From NCBI GenBank assembly GCA_009731375.1, contig BJOX01000005.1, positions 352,159 through 416,158 of the forward strand: 64,000 bases of DNA, given 5' to 3'. How positions within the stretch are numbered: the first letter of the stretch is position 1; each line of letters starts with the position of its first letter. A model generated the notes under the pieces. It was not told where the DNA came from. It searched no databases and was given only the letters and a program-made list of their open reading frames with translations. Source of the DNA: Paulinella micropora (Eukaryota; Cercozoa; Imbricatea; Euglyphida). Below are positions 47,395 through 58,958 of this stretch, piece after piece. The position numbers and the translations under genes are program-made.

Positions 47395-48423
47395 GTGAAC
47401 AAGGTCAGTAAATTGTATGCAGGGGCAAGCCCGCACGGGTCACTAGCACGGTCAACACTATTGGACCGGAGTACTAGTCTGACGAAGGGCACGATCATCA
47501 AATCTGCCATCAACCACCCACACATACCACACACCGTCGAAACGACTATCGAGGTCATGCCGGACGATTATGTACCGTCCCCGTTTGACGTAGATACCAC
47601 AATGGTCTTCCCCACCACGGTGGGCGACAAGGCCATTGCTCCGTCGGTAATCTGCGAAATGGGCCTGACGCCTTTGTACAACTCCGACCACCTCAGTGCA
47701 ACGGCGCGGACACACGCGCGACAGTTTGCCGAGGAAGAGTTGAAGCAAGTCCTTTCGACCCGAGCCGAACCGATCGACCTCTCGCCAGCAGAGGCACGGG
47801 ACATGAGTTACACCAGATTATACTGGAAGGAACTCAACGGCCACCTCGACACCGGCAACGATAGCATGGCTCAAATATCGTTTGCGGGACAGCGCTTCAT
47901 AAACAAATATGGACGCTTATTTAATCTGACTGAGACAGGCAGACTCGGATTCATCCGGGGTGCCAACGACCAACGGAGCGCCATCATCGGACGCATCCCG
48001 TTGACGGTCGAGTTCCCATCCGGGATGTCTTATACCGTACACATACTGGTAGTCCCGGACTTCCCAGACACCATCGTCTTGGGCAAACCCGATCTCAAGA
48101 TGATGGATGCACAACTTATACTGGGCCAGGACGTCATCAGATATGGACGTGGACGACATGTGTCTGAATTCCCTATCCTAAACCCGGGAACGGACCTCCC
48201 ACGCAAACATGAATATGGCGGTAGGGCTCAGGTCACACTGATACCACCGGCCCCACCTATACCCTACGATGGACACCTCACCGTCCAGCCTCGTCCTTCA
48301 CCACAAGGCACAGCCTGGGTGTACGAAAACGTGTACATCTCGGAGCTGGATGTACAACCGCCTGACTCGGGAAGGTTTCGAAGAGTTGGCGGAGAGGAGG
48401 GACACACAGATCCTACTCCTTAA
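47395..48423 (+). CDS. pol: Gypsy aspartic protease segment
   Basis: The same frame is open from about 47274. LNGHLDTGNDS carries the active-site DTG (152-154 counted from 47395), and ILVVPDFPDTIVLGKPDL carries the second conserved strand. The C-terminal end overlaps the reverse transcriptase frame by 155 bases. Confidence 0.8.
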   Translation: MNKVSKLYAGASPHGSLARSTLLDRSTSLTKGTIIKSAINHPHIPHTVETTIEVMPDDYVPSPFDVDTTMVFPTTVGDKAIAPSVICEMGLTPLYNSDHLSATARTHARQFAEEELKQVLSTRAEPIDLSPAEARDMSYTRLYWKELNGHLDTGNDSMAQISFAGQRFINKYGRLFNLTETGRLGFIRGANDQRSAIIGRIPLTVEFPSGMSYTVHILVVPDFPDTIVLGKPDLKMMDAQLILGQDVIRYGRGRHVSEFPILNPGTDLPRKHEYGGRAQVTLIPPAPPIPYDGHLTVQPRPSPQGTAWVYENVYISELDVQPPDSGRFRRVGGEEGHTDPTP

Positions 48424-50218
48424 ACATCAGGAAGACTCATGGCATGGCTTCGACCGGCCGGGTCAACTGAATAAGGGAGTCCATCAGTACGTGAGGGTGA
48501 AGACAAGCCTAGTCTACCACCCATCAAAGCGGCTGACGGAAGACGATGACGTCATGCAAAAGCTTACACAGTGGTACCAGGGCGCGGTTCCTATACAGCC
48601 GGACAGCCTGACGGCAGTACCCAAGATACTAGCCGATCGCCTGGATCGGGGTGAGGATATTACGATCATCCTACCAATCCATCCCACCGTCATGTGGTGG
48701 CGCGATGTTTTGGACCGGGTCATCGACGATCCAATCCCGATACCCAGCCGGCAATCAAAACCCCTCATTGCTTTTTGCTTGGGATCCCGTAAGGACGGCT
48801 TATCGTACCGTACAAAGCTCATGACCCGCAAGGTCGATGACTTACGGGAGACGGCATTCCAGATCTTCCCCGGGTTTTATCATAAGTCCGCGGCGAAGCA
48901 GTATGCCGAGATGATCGTCGACTTACAGGAGTTCGCCTCCTGGGATACCCAAACATCCACGCGATACCCGGGCAGGGACGCAAAGGATGAAGTTGAGGAC
49001 CCGGACTCTGTCCTTGAGTACCCGGATGACCCGCGGGACCAAAAGCCCGTCGAAGGGATCATTGACGAGGTCATAGCGCGACAACAAGGATCGCCAGACT
49101 TCGTACGGGACTTAAAGGCCCAGTTCCTGAAGAACAAAGCGTTGTTCGGTCCGCTTGTCGCCGGCGGAGTAACCCATGCTACCGCTAGGATCGAGAGACA
49201 AGTTGGTCAAACCATGCCCCGCCTCAAAGGATCGCGCCTCAGTTACAAAGAGGAACAGATCTGCGAGGAAATGGTGCAGGACATGTTAGCCAAACGACTG
49301 ATCGAGACGTCGTGGTCGAAATTTCGATCACCGGTCAGGTTGGCTCCAAAGCCTGATGGCAAACAACGTTTTTGTATCAACTACTCCAGGCTTAATAAGA
49401 TCATCAAGAGCGTCGAGGCACCCATTCCTCGCATGCGCGATGGTCTGAATAAGCTTCGGGAAGCGAAATATTTTACTAAACTTGACCTCAAGAACGGTTT
49501 TTGGAATATACCGCTCGACGCGGAAAGCCGTCCGTTAACTGCTTTCGCCGTCGGGGGACGATTGTACCAATGGACAGTCCTCCCGATGGGACTGAAAACA
49601 GCACCGGCAATCTTCCAAGACTGTATGAACCAGGCTCTATCGGACCCAAAATATGGGGACGCCCAATTCATAGAGACCTACGGTCACACGAACCAGTATA
49701 GCTTCTGCTATATTGACGACATCGTGATATATTCCAAAACTGAAGCGGACCATCTGGCACACGTATCGGATGTGCTGCGACGCTTAGAGGCCTTCGGCTT
49801 GAGACTGAACCTAGAAAAGTGCTCGTTCGCCCACGATCACATCGATTATCTAGGTTACAGAGTCAAAGGAGGCGAGATAGTGCTTAAGCCGGAGAAGCGG
49901 GACGCCATACGTTCCCTCCCGCGCCCAAACACACGCACAGCGCTTCACTCCTTTCTCTGTATGGCCCAAGTGTATTCCGAATTTATTCCCAACTTCCAAG
50001 AGTTCGTCAAACCACTACGGGACTTCTGCCTCAAAGGCGACCCGTATGGTGAATGGCCTCCCGCGGCCGAACAGACGTACAATAAGTTGAAGGAAACCTT
50101 GACACGAGACCCTCTTACAGAGGGCGGGTCGGTCCTCATCCTGCCCGATTTCACGAAACGCTTTGTGCTCGCCACTGACGCATCCAAATATGCGATTGGG
50201 GCAGTACTACAGCAATAA
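48269..50218 (+). CDS. pol: Gypsy reverse transcriptase, RNase H start
   Basis: Reverse transcriptase motifs in order: RSPVRLAPKPDGKQRFCINY, FTKLDLKNGFWNIPL, LPMGLKTAPAIFQ and YIDDIVIYS (YIDD near 481). Thumb and connection follow, then the first RNase H motif ATDASKYAIGAVLQQ, directly followed by TAA at 50216-50218. RNase H sense continues after the stop and changes frame once near 50280. So the copy is split inside RNase H. Confidence 0.9.
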   Translation: MDTSPSSLVLHHKAQPGCTKTCTSRSWMYNRLTREGFEELAERRDTQILLLKHQEDSWHGFDRPGQLNKGVHQYVRVKTSLVYHPSKRLTEDDDVMQKLTQWYQGAVPIQPDSLTAVPKILADRLDRGEDITIILPIHPTVMWWRDVLDRVIDDPIPIPSRQSKPLIAFCLGSRKDGLSYRTKLMTRKVDDLRETAFQIFPGFYHKSAAKQYAEMIVDLQEFASWDTQTSTRYPGRDAKDEVEDPDSVLEYPDDPRDQKPVEGIIDEVIARQQGSPDFVRDLKAQFLKNKALFGPLVAGGVTHATARIERQVGQTMPRLKGSRLSYKEEQICEEMVQDMLAKRLIETSWSKFRSPVRLAPKPDGKQRFCINYSRLNKIIKSVEAPIPRMRDGLNKLREAKYFTKLDLKNGFWNIPLDAESRPLTAFAVGGRLYQWTVLPMGLKTAPAIFQDCMNQALSDPKYGDAQFIETYGHTNQYSFCYIDDIVIYSKTEADHLAHVSDVLRRLEAFGLRLNLEKCSFAHDHIDYLGYRVKGGEIVLKPEKRDAIRSLPRPNTRTALHSFLCMAQVYSEFIPNFQEFVKPLRDFCLKGDPYGEWPPAAEQTYNKLKETLTRDPLTEGGSVLILPDFTKRFVLATDASKYAIGAVLQQ

Positions 50219-50310
50219 GATCCCGATCACAAACAACTCCGGCCGATCATGTTCATCAGTAAAAAGCTGACCCCGAACAGGTCAATTACTGCACACGACA
50301 GCGCGAAGCG

Positions 50311-53208
50311 TTGGCCATCGTGTGGGCATTTAGTCGGCTGAGAGAGTATTTGTGGGGAGCTCCGAACATACTGGTTCAAACCGACCATGCCAACCTAAGA
50401 TGGCTCATGGACAAGGAACATACGGGCCGACTTGCGCGATGGCAGTCGGAACTAGCCCTGTATGATTTCACCATCGAGTACATCAAGGGCAAGGAGAACA
50501 CGGTACCAGATAGCCTTTCCCGTATGCCGAGAGTCAAGAGCTCCGTCGGGGATGGTCTAGATCGCTTTGCCATGGACACACCGACGGCATGCCTTGTCGG
50601 GTGGACTGGTAATGACGATTGGCTCGCCACTGAGCATACGCCAGGGTTTCAGGACACACTGCCGAAGGGTATGGCGTATATAGCCACCAGTCCAATAAGC
50701 TGGACGCCGGGATACAAACCGGATACCCAGGAGCAGCTGTTGACCAGCCTTGAGTCTATCCGTCGCATATGCTGCGCGAAGCATGACGCGGAGGACTGGC
50801 GGGATCTCTTAGAGGAGATTGACACGCAGGCGGATATTCTTAGCGCAGACGACATACAGGAGGGACAAATCCACGAACACGAACACTCAACGAACGCGTT
50901 CTTTGCCAATAAGAAGCAGTCGTTCTGGGTGCCGAAACATGTTCACCCTTCTAGGTCGGCTAATATCGCGGCCGCTACTCAGGCGCGACATACTCAGGAT
51001 CGCATTGGTCTGGTCACCAGCGCCCTACAGCTGGATGATATCGATATGACCTTGGCTAGTCCTGCAGTATTTAGTCAGCTTGCCAGAGAGTCGAAGGAAT
51101 GGGGTCCTTTCATCTCACACGCCTTGGATGCCCAAAAACATCCGGAGACGAGGGACATCCACCTTAAGCTTAAGAAAAAGACCATGGCATGGCACGATGA
51201 TCTTCTCTGGTACAAGGGGTCCGGGGGTAAGTGGGAAAAGACGCCGTCTAAATGGACGCTGTGGGTCCCTGACCAGCTCCGACACGCGATCTTAACCGCT
51301 ACCCACCGCTCCGCATTGAACTCCCATTTGGGAAGAGACAAGATGTCGTGGTTTATATCCCGGAAGTTTTGGTGGCACGGCATGCAAAAGGACATAGCCG
51401 ACACAGTAGCCTCTTGTGAGCACTGTGTCCAAACCAAATCTCCGCACCCGACCTCCCAAAATGGCTTGTACGGCGAATACAAGCTGACAAATGACCTCTT
51501 TGAAACCATCCATATCGATTTCGTGGGTCCCCTCCCGCGGTCAGAACAGCACAACTACCGGTACGCCTTGACGGCCATCGATCGATTCTCGAACTACGTG
51601 TTCGCGGTCCCGGTCAAGGAGAAGGACGCAGCGTCGACATGCGAAGCGCTGATCGATCACATCTTTCGGTACACGGGAGTACCCAAGACTGTATACAGCG
51701 ACCGAGGCACAGAGTTCACCAATGAGCTCTCCGCCCAGCTGTCTGCAGCGTGGGGCTTCAAGTGGAAGTATGTCACTGCATACTCCCCAGAGAGCAACGG
51801 CAAAATTGAGCGGGTGCATAGACCCCTCAAGGCCGCTCTTCAACAATATTGTCGTGACAACCAACACATCTGGCATAAAGCTCTCCCGTCTTTCGTGTTC
51901 TCAATGAACAACACGGGGTCGAGAGCGTTGGGGGGGAAAACCACTGGCGCTTCACCGAACCTCCTTGTGTACGGACGCCACCTCCAAATTCCGGAAGATC
52001 TGGTGCTCCCGCATCGCCCGGAAGGCGGATTCCTCGAACATGACGAGCTCTTTGCATGTCGCCTACGGGTGATGGCGGAGGCACGTCACTATGTAGCCAA
52101 GGCCCGCGAGGCCGAAGAGGCTCATAGTCGTAACCAAACCACACCAAACAAGGTCAAGTACGAGTCGGGCGAATACCATGCAGGGGACCTCGTATTCCTA
52201 TACGTCCCGCAGGTACCCAACTTGGTCAGTGTGAAACTCTTCCCGATGTGGCAAGGACCATATACCGTACTGGAACAAGTCGGGGCCTTGACCTACCGCA
52301 TACAGGGAAAGGGTAAGACACTAGTGGTGCACGTCCGACGCTTAATGCGCTTCAACCCTATGCTCGACCAAAACGAGACCATGGCGGATGCGATCGAACG
52401 GCTTAACACTAGCCTGCGGATCCCGCCTAAGCGCCGAGATAAGACGGCCGAGGCGAAGGAAAACCCCGATCAGCCCATCCCGGTCGCGGAAAACAACGCA
52501 CCGGCGGCATCGAGCCGAGAGGGGACGGATGTCAAGCAAGAAGACGCGCCCTCACCAGCGGTCATAGCCCCGCGCCTGGGCACAGACACGCAGACTGAAC
52601 AGGAGGAAAAGACGGACATCGCCCCTCAGCGCCCTCCGGGGGAGACCAAGCTGAGAAAAGGCGAGGACGTTAAGACCATCCATTGGCACGTGGGGAAGAT
52701 ATATATTCTCCGTCCACCGGAGGCCCACGTAGGCGATGATTGCCTAAATGACTTCTTCCTGATGAAAGTCAAAGAATGGGAACCCAAGGCTCGAGCCACC
52801 AGGTCGCGCAAGACGACTGCGGCCGAACTGCCCATCCTCCAATTCTATCGGTCACACCAAGACCTTGACGACCCCGAATCTCGGATATACTACCCAGTAT
52901 TCCGGGACGGGAAGAATGTCGAAACCTTCTGGAAAGGCGTCACAGACGCATCGCCGGGGTACAAACCCTGGAACATCCAAGCGTGGCCACGCATGGTGAT
53001 AGATTACCCATTCGACCTCCAACACGGCCGAATCCCAATCAGGGTATGGGACGAGATCGCAGCCGAAGGCATCTCCAACAGTCTCATAGGGGCACCAGCG
53101 CCGGGCAAATACAAACCCGGGCGGCAGGGCAAGCTGCTAAGGCCAAACGCACCCAGAAGTAGTCGGGTCGATGATCGAAGAAACCAAAGCATAGCAAAAT
53201 TCGGGTAG
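50311..53208 (+). CDS. pol: Gypsy RNase H end, integrase and C-terminal extension
   Basis: Starts with the end of RNase H (LAIVWAFSRLREYLWG, VQTDHANLRWL), then a zinc motif HRSALNSHLG...CEHC and the integrase core with D403, D465 and E500 (61 and 34 residues between, DD35E). The GPY/F module QGPYTVLEQVGALTYRI is near 645-665. After it comes an acidic linker and about 180 further residues (GKIYILRPPEAHVGDD, FYRSHQD, YYPVFRDGKNVETFWKG) that are not a chromodomain as I know it. A chromatin-targeting role for this extension is inference from its position. Confidence 0.88.
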   Translation: MAIVWAFSRLREYLWGAPNILVQTDHANLRWLMDKEHTGRLARWQSELALYDFTIEYIKGKENTVPDSLSRMPRVKSSVGDGLDRFAMDTPTACLVGWTGNDDWLATEHTPGFQDTLPKGMAYIATSPISWTPGYKPDTQEQLLTSLESIRRICCAKHDAEDWRDLLEEIDTQADILSADDIQEGQIHEHEHSTNAFFANKKQSFWVPKHVHPSRSANIAAATQARHTQDRIGLVTSALQLDDIDMTLASPAVFSQLARESKEWGPFISHALDAQKHPETRDIHLKLKKKTMAWHDDLLWYKGSGGKWEKTPSKWTLWVPDQLRHAILTATHRSALNSHLGRDKMSWFISRKFWWHGMQKDIADTVASCEHCVQTKSPHPTSQNGLYGEYKLTNDLFETIHIDFVGPLPRSEQHNYRYALTAIDRFSNYVFAVPVKEKDAASTCEALIDHIFRYTGVPKTVYSDRGTEFTNELSAQLSAAWGFKWKYVTAYSPESNGKIERVHRPLKAALQQYCRDNQHIWHKALPSFVFSMNNTGSRALGGKTTGASPNLLVYGRHLQIPEDLVLPHRPEGGFLEHDELFACRLRVMAEARHYVAKAREAEEAHSRNQTTPNKVKYESGEYHAGDLVFLYVPQVPNLVSVKLFPMWQGPYTVLEQVGALTYRIQGKGKTLVVHVRRLMRFNPMLDQNETMADAIERLNTSLRIPPKRRDKTAEAKENPDQPIPVAENNAPAASSREGTDVKQEDAPSPAVIAPRLGTDTQTEQEEKTDIAPQRPPGETKLRKGEDVKTIHWHVGKIYILRPPEAHVGDDCLNDFFLMKVKEWEPKARATRSRKTTAAELPILQFYRSHQDLDDPESRIYYPVFRDGKNVETFWKGVTDASPGYKPWNIQAWPRMVIDYPFDLQHGRIPIRVWDEIAAEGISNSLIGAPAPGKYKPGRQGKLLRPNAPRSSRVDDRRNQSIAKFG

Positions 53209-53340
53209 TATAGAGGTACCGGGCACAACCGCACCCGCGGAAAACTAGCCATTTCGAAAATAGGGACACGCCCGTAGCTATCTCTGTCATGTCTAAAATA
53301 CTACCTAAGTCTGCTCTTCTTCAAGGGGGAGAACTGGGAC

Positions 53341-53859
53341 CTAACACGATGTATCACACGGGAAAAATGGCCCTGCCCCGCCTCCCGCCGGGTGCGATGG
53401 CCCTGAAGGTATCTTGACGGGTCGGTAGTTGGTGTTACCGCCATGGGTCGGAATAATTTCTGGCTAGCTCAACCTAGCCATTGCACATCACACTCGCCTC
53501 CTCTCGAGTTGCTAGCCCGCCTCCCGCGGCTCTGGCATGCGTGGAGTGTGATAGATTATTCCCCACAGAGTGTTACATCGTTTATGTCAAATTTCGCCAG
53601 TCCTTGTTGTTTGGGTGGAAGGTTGCAACAAACCACGAGCCGTAAGCATATATACTTCACTCATGCACTTAAGTGTCCCTCTTCAGCCCGATTCCTATTT
53701 AATCGAAGGCTTTCAGCACGGACAGGAGAAGGAATCCAAGGGCTCTTGTCGCGCCCAATCCCCTGTTGACATGTGTATACGTGAGCAAGCGGTGTGACAA
53801 GACGACAATTTCTCTTACACGCACCTGCCAACACACCTCTCTTGCTCGAATACCATCGG

Positions 53860-53860
<1 letters not shown>
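53341..53860 (+). other. Possible gypsy 3' LTR or 3' flank
   Basis: Unique in the window. Starts TGGGACCTAACACGATG (from 53335) after the polypurine tract and ends before a TA run. Without a second copy it cannot be called an LTR. Reading frames here are not protein-like. Confidence 0.45.
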
Positions 53861-53861
<1 letters not shown>

Positions 53862-53890
<29 letters not shown>

Positions 53891-53899
53891 CTAGATATC

Positions 53900-53954
<55 letters not shown>

Positions 53955-54003
53955 CTGGCCAGTTTTCTTGAAGATCTGATAACCCTGTGAACATGTGATA
54001 GAT

Positions 54004-54042
<39 letters not shown>

Positions 54043-54082
54043 GATAGATGGATAGATGGATGGATGGATGGATGGATGGATG

Positions 54083-54124
<42 letters not shown>

Positions 54125-54125
54125 C

Positions 54126-54185
<60 letters not shown>

Positions 54186-54223
54186 GGATAGATAGATATA
54201 GACAGACAGATAGATAGATAGAC

Positions 54224-54258
<35 letters not shown>

Positions 54259-54279
54259 AAGAAAGAGAGATATACAGAC

Positions 54280-54328
<49 letters not shown>

Positions 54329-54371
54329 TAGATTAGATAGATTAGAATGATTAGATAGATTAGATAGATTA
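53862..54371 (+). repeat. (TA)n, GATA arrays and a junction repeat D copy
   Basis: TA run, then GATA; TGGCCAGTTTTCTTGAAGAT near 53954 (repeat D); then GATA/GGAT/GACA/GAAA blocks. 54121-54371 parallels 15690-15950. Confidence 0.9.
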
Positions 54372-54640
54372 GACGTAGCTGTTCTGACTTGGTCTGCATG
54401 CTCTTGGTTTTCTCATGAGATAGAATAGATAGAATAGATAGATAGATGATAGAATAGATAGAAGATGAAGCTGTCCTGACTTGGTCTGTAGGCTTTTGGT
54501 TTCCCCTCGGACATGATGGTTGTGGATCGTCGAGGTGCGAACAGTGTGAGTTTTTTGAGTGTTTCCCCTGGTGTTATGCCTGCGTACACGTACAGGAAAC
54601 AACGTGTGTGAGACGTGTGAGTTCTATGAGTCTTGGCTAT
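54372..54640 (+). repeat. Dispersed repeat family C, copy 2
   Basis: Nearly identical to 15951-16217, and again GATA-rich upstream and TATC downstream, so the whole array-C-array unit was copied. Confidence 0.85.
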
Positions 54641-54673
54641 CTGTCTATCTATCTGTCTATCCGTCTATATATA

Positions 54674-54726
<53 letters not shown>

Positions 54727-54728
54727 GT

Positions 54729-54777
<49 letters not shown>

Positions 54778-54794
54778 CATCTATCCATCTATCC

Positions 54795-54878
<84 letters not shown>
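54641..54878 (+). repeat. (TATC)n array
   Basis: About 58 tetranucleotide units with GTTT and ATCC variants. Followed directly by a 5'-truncated family A copy. Confidence 0.95.
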
Positions 54879-55039
54879 GGGAGCTCGTTCTGCAAGGGGC
54901 GCTTATGGAACGAGACCTGGCCCCGCCTGGTACTAGGGAGATTTGGTATTGCCTGTATCAGTCCCTTCCGTGCAAACATCACGGCTTAGCTGGGCATCGG
55001 GTTAATACTTTACCCACAGACTTCCTTGGTTGACGAAAT
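54879..55039 (+). repeat. Dispersed repeat family A, copy 5, 5'-truncated
   Basis: Begins at GGGAGCTCGTTCTGC, directly after TATC units, and runs into the gap at 55040. Confidence 0.9.
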
Positions 55040-55310
55040 NNNNNNNNNNNNNNNNNNNNNNNNNNNNNNNNNNNNNNNNNNNNNNNNNNNNNNNNNNNNN
55101 NNNNNNNNNNNNNNNNNNNNNNNNNNNNNNNNNNNNNNNNNNNNNNNNNNNNNNNNNNNNNNNNNNNNNNNNNNNNNNNNNNNNNNNNNNNNNNNNNNNN
55201 NNNNNNNNNNNNNNNNNNNNNNNNNNNNNNNNNNNNNNNNNNNNNNNNNNNNNNNNNNNNNNNNNNNNNNNNNNNNNNNNNNNNNNNNNNNNNNNNNNNN
55301 NNNNNNNNNN
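55040..55310. other. Assembly gap (271 N)
   Basis: Run of N between two direct partial family A copies; the true content is probably TATC array plus the missing parts of A. Confidence 0.99.
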
Positions 55311-55470
55311 CCCTGGCCCCGCCTGGTACTAGGGAGCTTTGGTATTGCCTGTATCAGTCCCTTCCGTGCAAACATCACGGCTTAGCTGGGCATCGGGTTA
55401 ATACTTTACCCACAGACTTCCTGGTTGACGAAATCAGAAGCTCCTTTTTTCTGACATTAGTCGATATTTC

Positions 55471-55472
<2 letters not shown>
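55311..55472 (+). repeat. Dispersed repeat family A, copy 6, 5' end in gap
   Basis: 3' part of A, from CCCTGGCCCCGCCTGG to GATATTTCATC, then TATC. Confidence 0.9.
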
Positions 55473-55535
<63 letters not shown>

Positions 55536-55654
55536 CCTATCTACCTATCTACCTACCTATCTACCTATCTATCTACCTATCTATCTACCTATCTATCTAC
55601 CTATCTATCTATCTATCTATCTATCTATCCATCTATCCATCTATCTATCTATCC

Positions 55655-55726
<72 letters not shown>
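55473..55726 (+). repeat. (TATC)n array with TACC blocks
   Basis: The tail of family A copy 6. It ends at junction repeat D. Confidence 0.95.
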
Positions 55727-55728
<2 letters not shown>

Positions 55729-55820
55729 GCGTACATAATACATACATACCGTGTTGAACCCTGATTTCCGAACGCGCGATAGCCAGTCTTCTTGAAAATC
55801 TGATAACTGTGAATATATGT
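55727..55820 (+). repeat. Junction repeat D, copy with full 5' part
   Basis: Matches 16406-16500 including CCGTGTTGAACCCTGATTTC, with a 4-base deletion in the CTGATAACC region. TATC before, GATA after. Confidence 0.85.
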
Positions 55821-56140
<320 letters not shown>

Positions 56141-56293
56141 GTCCCGCGCTGGCCAGTTTTTGAACATCTGATGATATTAACACAATGAATTCGGATGGAT
56201 AGATAGATAGATAGATAGAATGATTGATAGACAACAACAACAACAACAAAACAACAACAACACCAGCAATAACGACGACGACGATGGCAGACA

Positions 56294-56337
<44 letters not shown>

Positions 56338-57830
56338 AAGCTATTTAGATATCAATCTATCTAATCTATCAATCTATCTATCTTCGTTGTTGACCTGGCA
56401 TTCGCCCGATTTGAGCTGCTGCCACGTTGTTTTAATAACTTGCACCTGAGTAATTATACATATGAATACACACATACATGTAACTAGACATCCAGCGTGT
56501 TAAATGGACGTGGCAACAGTTCAAGCATACACATACACATACACGTACACACATACAGACGTAGACACGTACATATAAATTCCTAGATACGGCTTAAACA
56601 TATGTATAGATATACATAACATACACAGATACATGCATACAGCTGCTGCCACGTCACTTTAATAACCCACACCTGTTCAGTTGTATGCATGTATGTGTGT
56701 ATGTGTATACATATGCTTAGGCTGTACCTGCGTATTTATATGTACGTGTGTACGTCTGTATGTGTACGTGTATGTGTACGTGTATACTTCAGCTGTTGCC
56801 ACGTCGATTTAATACGCTGGACCTGTCTAGTTGCATGTATGTGTGTATTTGTATGTATAAATGCATGTATGTATGTGCTGTATGTATGTATGTATGTATG
56901 TATGTAAGTTGTATGTAAGTTGTATGTATGTATGTATGTATGTATGTATGTATGCATGTACTATGAACGTGTATGCATGTATGTAAATGTGTATATATGT
57001 ATGTAGGTAGGTAGGTAGGTAGGTATATGCTACCATCGCGTCCACTATGGGATGGTGCGTATTGATTGTATGTATGCATGCATGCATGTATGTATGTATG
57101 TATGATGTATAAATGTATGTATGTATGTATGTATGCATGTGATGTATGTATGTATATATGTATGTATGCATGCATGCATGTATTGTATGTATGTATGTAT
57201 GTTATTGTGTGTATGTATGCGTTACGGTTGAATGATCAACTACGGGGTGCTCCACACCCCAAGTGGGGAAATGGTTCCATTGATCCGACTGCGTCTTCTG
57301 ACAAATACACAACGTAAACACAACACAAATAATAAAACACCATAGAAGTGCAAGTATGAAATTGTAGCATGAAATCGATCGATCGATAGATAGATAGATA
57401 AATAGATATGTTTAATCTATGGGCGTGGCATAGCTTAAAAGCCATAAGCCTCCTTTACTACCCCCGGGCAGGAATTCTCAGCACTTCACAAGCTGCGCAC
57501 CAACCATCCGCTCGGGCTGGTGCCCGTGCCCAGTTCAAGCCGAAAGGGCCGAGCCCTTGAGCTGTACACAACAACTACTGAAACGCTCCCCCAGGGGCGT
57601 GTGCCATAAGGAGATGACCACGTTCAAGCTGAGGTTTCGGGAGTTCACGCTCGTTGTGAGTTACCTTCTACAACCTCGACTTGATCAACCCTTTGCATCA
57701 CGGCCCCGGTCGAGAGTTGGTTGCCTGTTAGCCCTGCGCGGCGCGAGATCAACGGCGGACACAAACGTCGTTATAGGGGGTTTGGTTTTAGGCCGGAACA
57801 CTGAGCAGCTGGCCTCTGCATTCCCCCGGG

Positions 57831-57897
<67 letters not shown>

Positions 57898-58106
57898 GAA
57901 ATATCGACTAATGTCAGAAAAAAGGAGCTTCTGATTTCGTCAACCAAGGAAGTCTGTGGGTAAAGTATTAACCCGATGCCCAGCTAAGCCGTGATGTTTG
58001 CACGGAAGGGACTGATACAGGCGATACCAAAGCTCCCTAGTACCAGGCGGGGCCAGGGCTCGTTCCATAAGCGCCCCTTGCAGAACGAGCTCCCACCTCC
58101 ATTACA
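56141..58106 (+). repeat. Direct segmental duplication, left copy
   Basis: About 1.97 kb, starting GTCCCGCGCTGGCCAG. Apart from microsatellite length it looks identical to 58959-60944 (offset 2818-2838). It contains a non-coding CATA/TGTA-rich part (56380-57400), family B copy 2 and most of family A copy 7. No gene seen. Confidence 0.92.
57410..57831 (+). repeat. Dispersed repeat family B, copy 2
   Basis: From GTTTAATCTATGGGCGTGGC to CCCCCGGGG, then GATA. Colinear with 14861-15316. A 92-codon open frame inside has no match to a known domain and is shared only because of the duplication. Confidence 0.85.
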
Positions 58107-58230
58107 GAGGACCCAGTAAGCAGATGGAGTTTCGAGACTGTTCGACAGTCTAGTATAAACCGACAGAGCACTGTGGGTTTTATTCCGGGCTCAACAAGCG
58201 AGAAAGGGCACCCTGAGAGAACAGGATTGA
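57898..58230 (-). repeat. Dispersed repeat family A, copy 7
   Basis: Minus orientation. GATA array on its 3' side, same 5' truncation point as copy 3 (ACAGGATTGAG). Confidence 0.9.
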
Positions 58231-58241
58231 GATAGATAGAC

Positions 58242-58275
<34 letters not shown>

Positions 58276-58417
58276 GTAGGTAGGTAGGTAGGTAGGTAGG
58301 TAGATATATATATATATATAAATATAGAGAGAGAGAGAGAGATAGATAGATGGATGGATGGATAGATAGATAGATAGATAGATAGATGGATGGATAGATA
58401 GGATGGATGGATGGATG

Positions 58418-58448
<31 letters not shown>

Positions 58449-58577
58449 GGATAGATGGATAGATGGATAGATGGATGGATGGATGGATAGATGGATGGAT
58501 AGGTAGGTAGGTAGGTAGGTAGATAGGTAGATAGATAGATAGATGGATGGATGGATGGATGGATGGATGGATAGATG

Positions 58578-58620
<43 letters not shown>
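58231..58620 (+). repeat. Composite GATA/GTAG/GAGA/GGAT array
   Basis: Same block order as 16850-17230. Confidence 0.9.
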
Positions 58621-58622
<2 letters not shown>

Positions 58623-58891
58623 CTGGCCAGTTTTCTTGAAGATCTGATAACCCTGTGAACATGTGATAGATAGATAGATAGATAGATAGATATAGATGGA
58701 TAGATGGATGGATCGATGGATGGATGGATGGATAGATAGGTAGATAGATAGACAGATAGATAGACAGATAGATAGACAGATAGATAGCTGGATAGATAGA
58801 TAGCTGGCCAGTTTTCTTGAAGATCTGCTAATCCTGTGAACATGTGATAGATAGATAGATAGATAGATAGATGATAGATAGATAGATAGAT

Positions 58892-58934
<43 letters not shown>

Positions 58935-58958
58935 GTAGGTAGATAGGTAGGTAGGTAG
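58621..58958 (+). repeat. GATA arrays with two D copies
   Basis: CTGGCCAGTTTTCTTGAAGA occurs at 58622 and 58802, a 180-bp tandem. Confidence 0.85.

Larger units (their letters stand above)
43618..53340 (+). mobile_element. Ty3/gypsy retrotransposon, about 9.7 kb
   Basis: A large Gag, then DTG protease, reverse transcriptase, RNase H and a DD35E integrase with a GPY/F module, the gypsy order. A polypurine tract (CAAGGGGGAGAA) at 53322-53333 is where a 3' LTR would start, but no matching 5' copy is seen. The coding region is split over several frames by shifts near 47265, 48270-48420 and 50280 and a TAA at 50216-50218. C/G-ending codons and overall GC content differ from the neighbours. Start and end are approximate. 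Confidence 0.85.
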
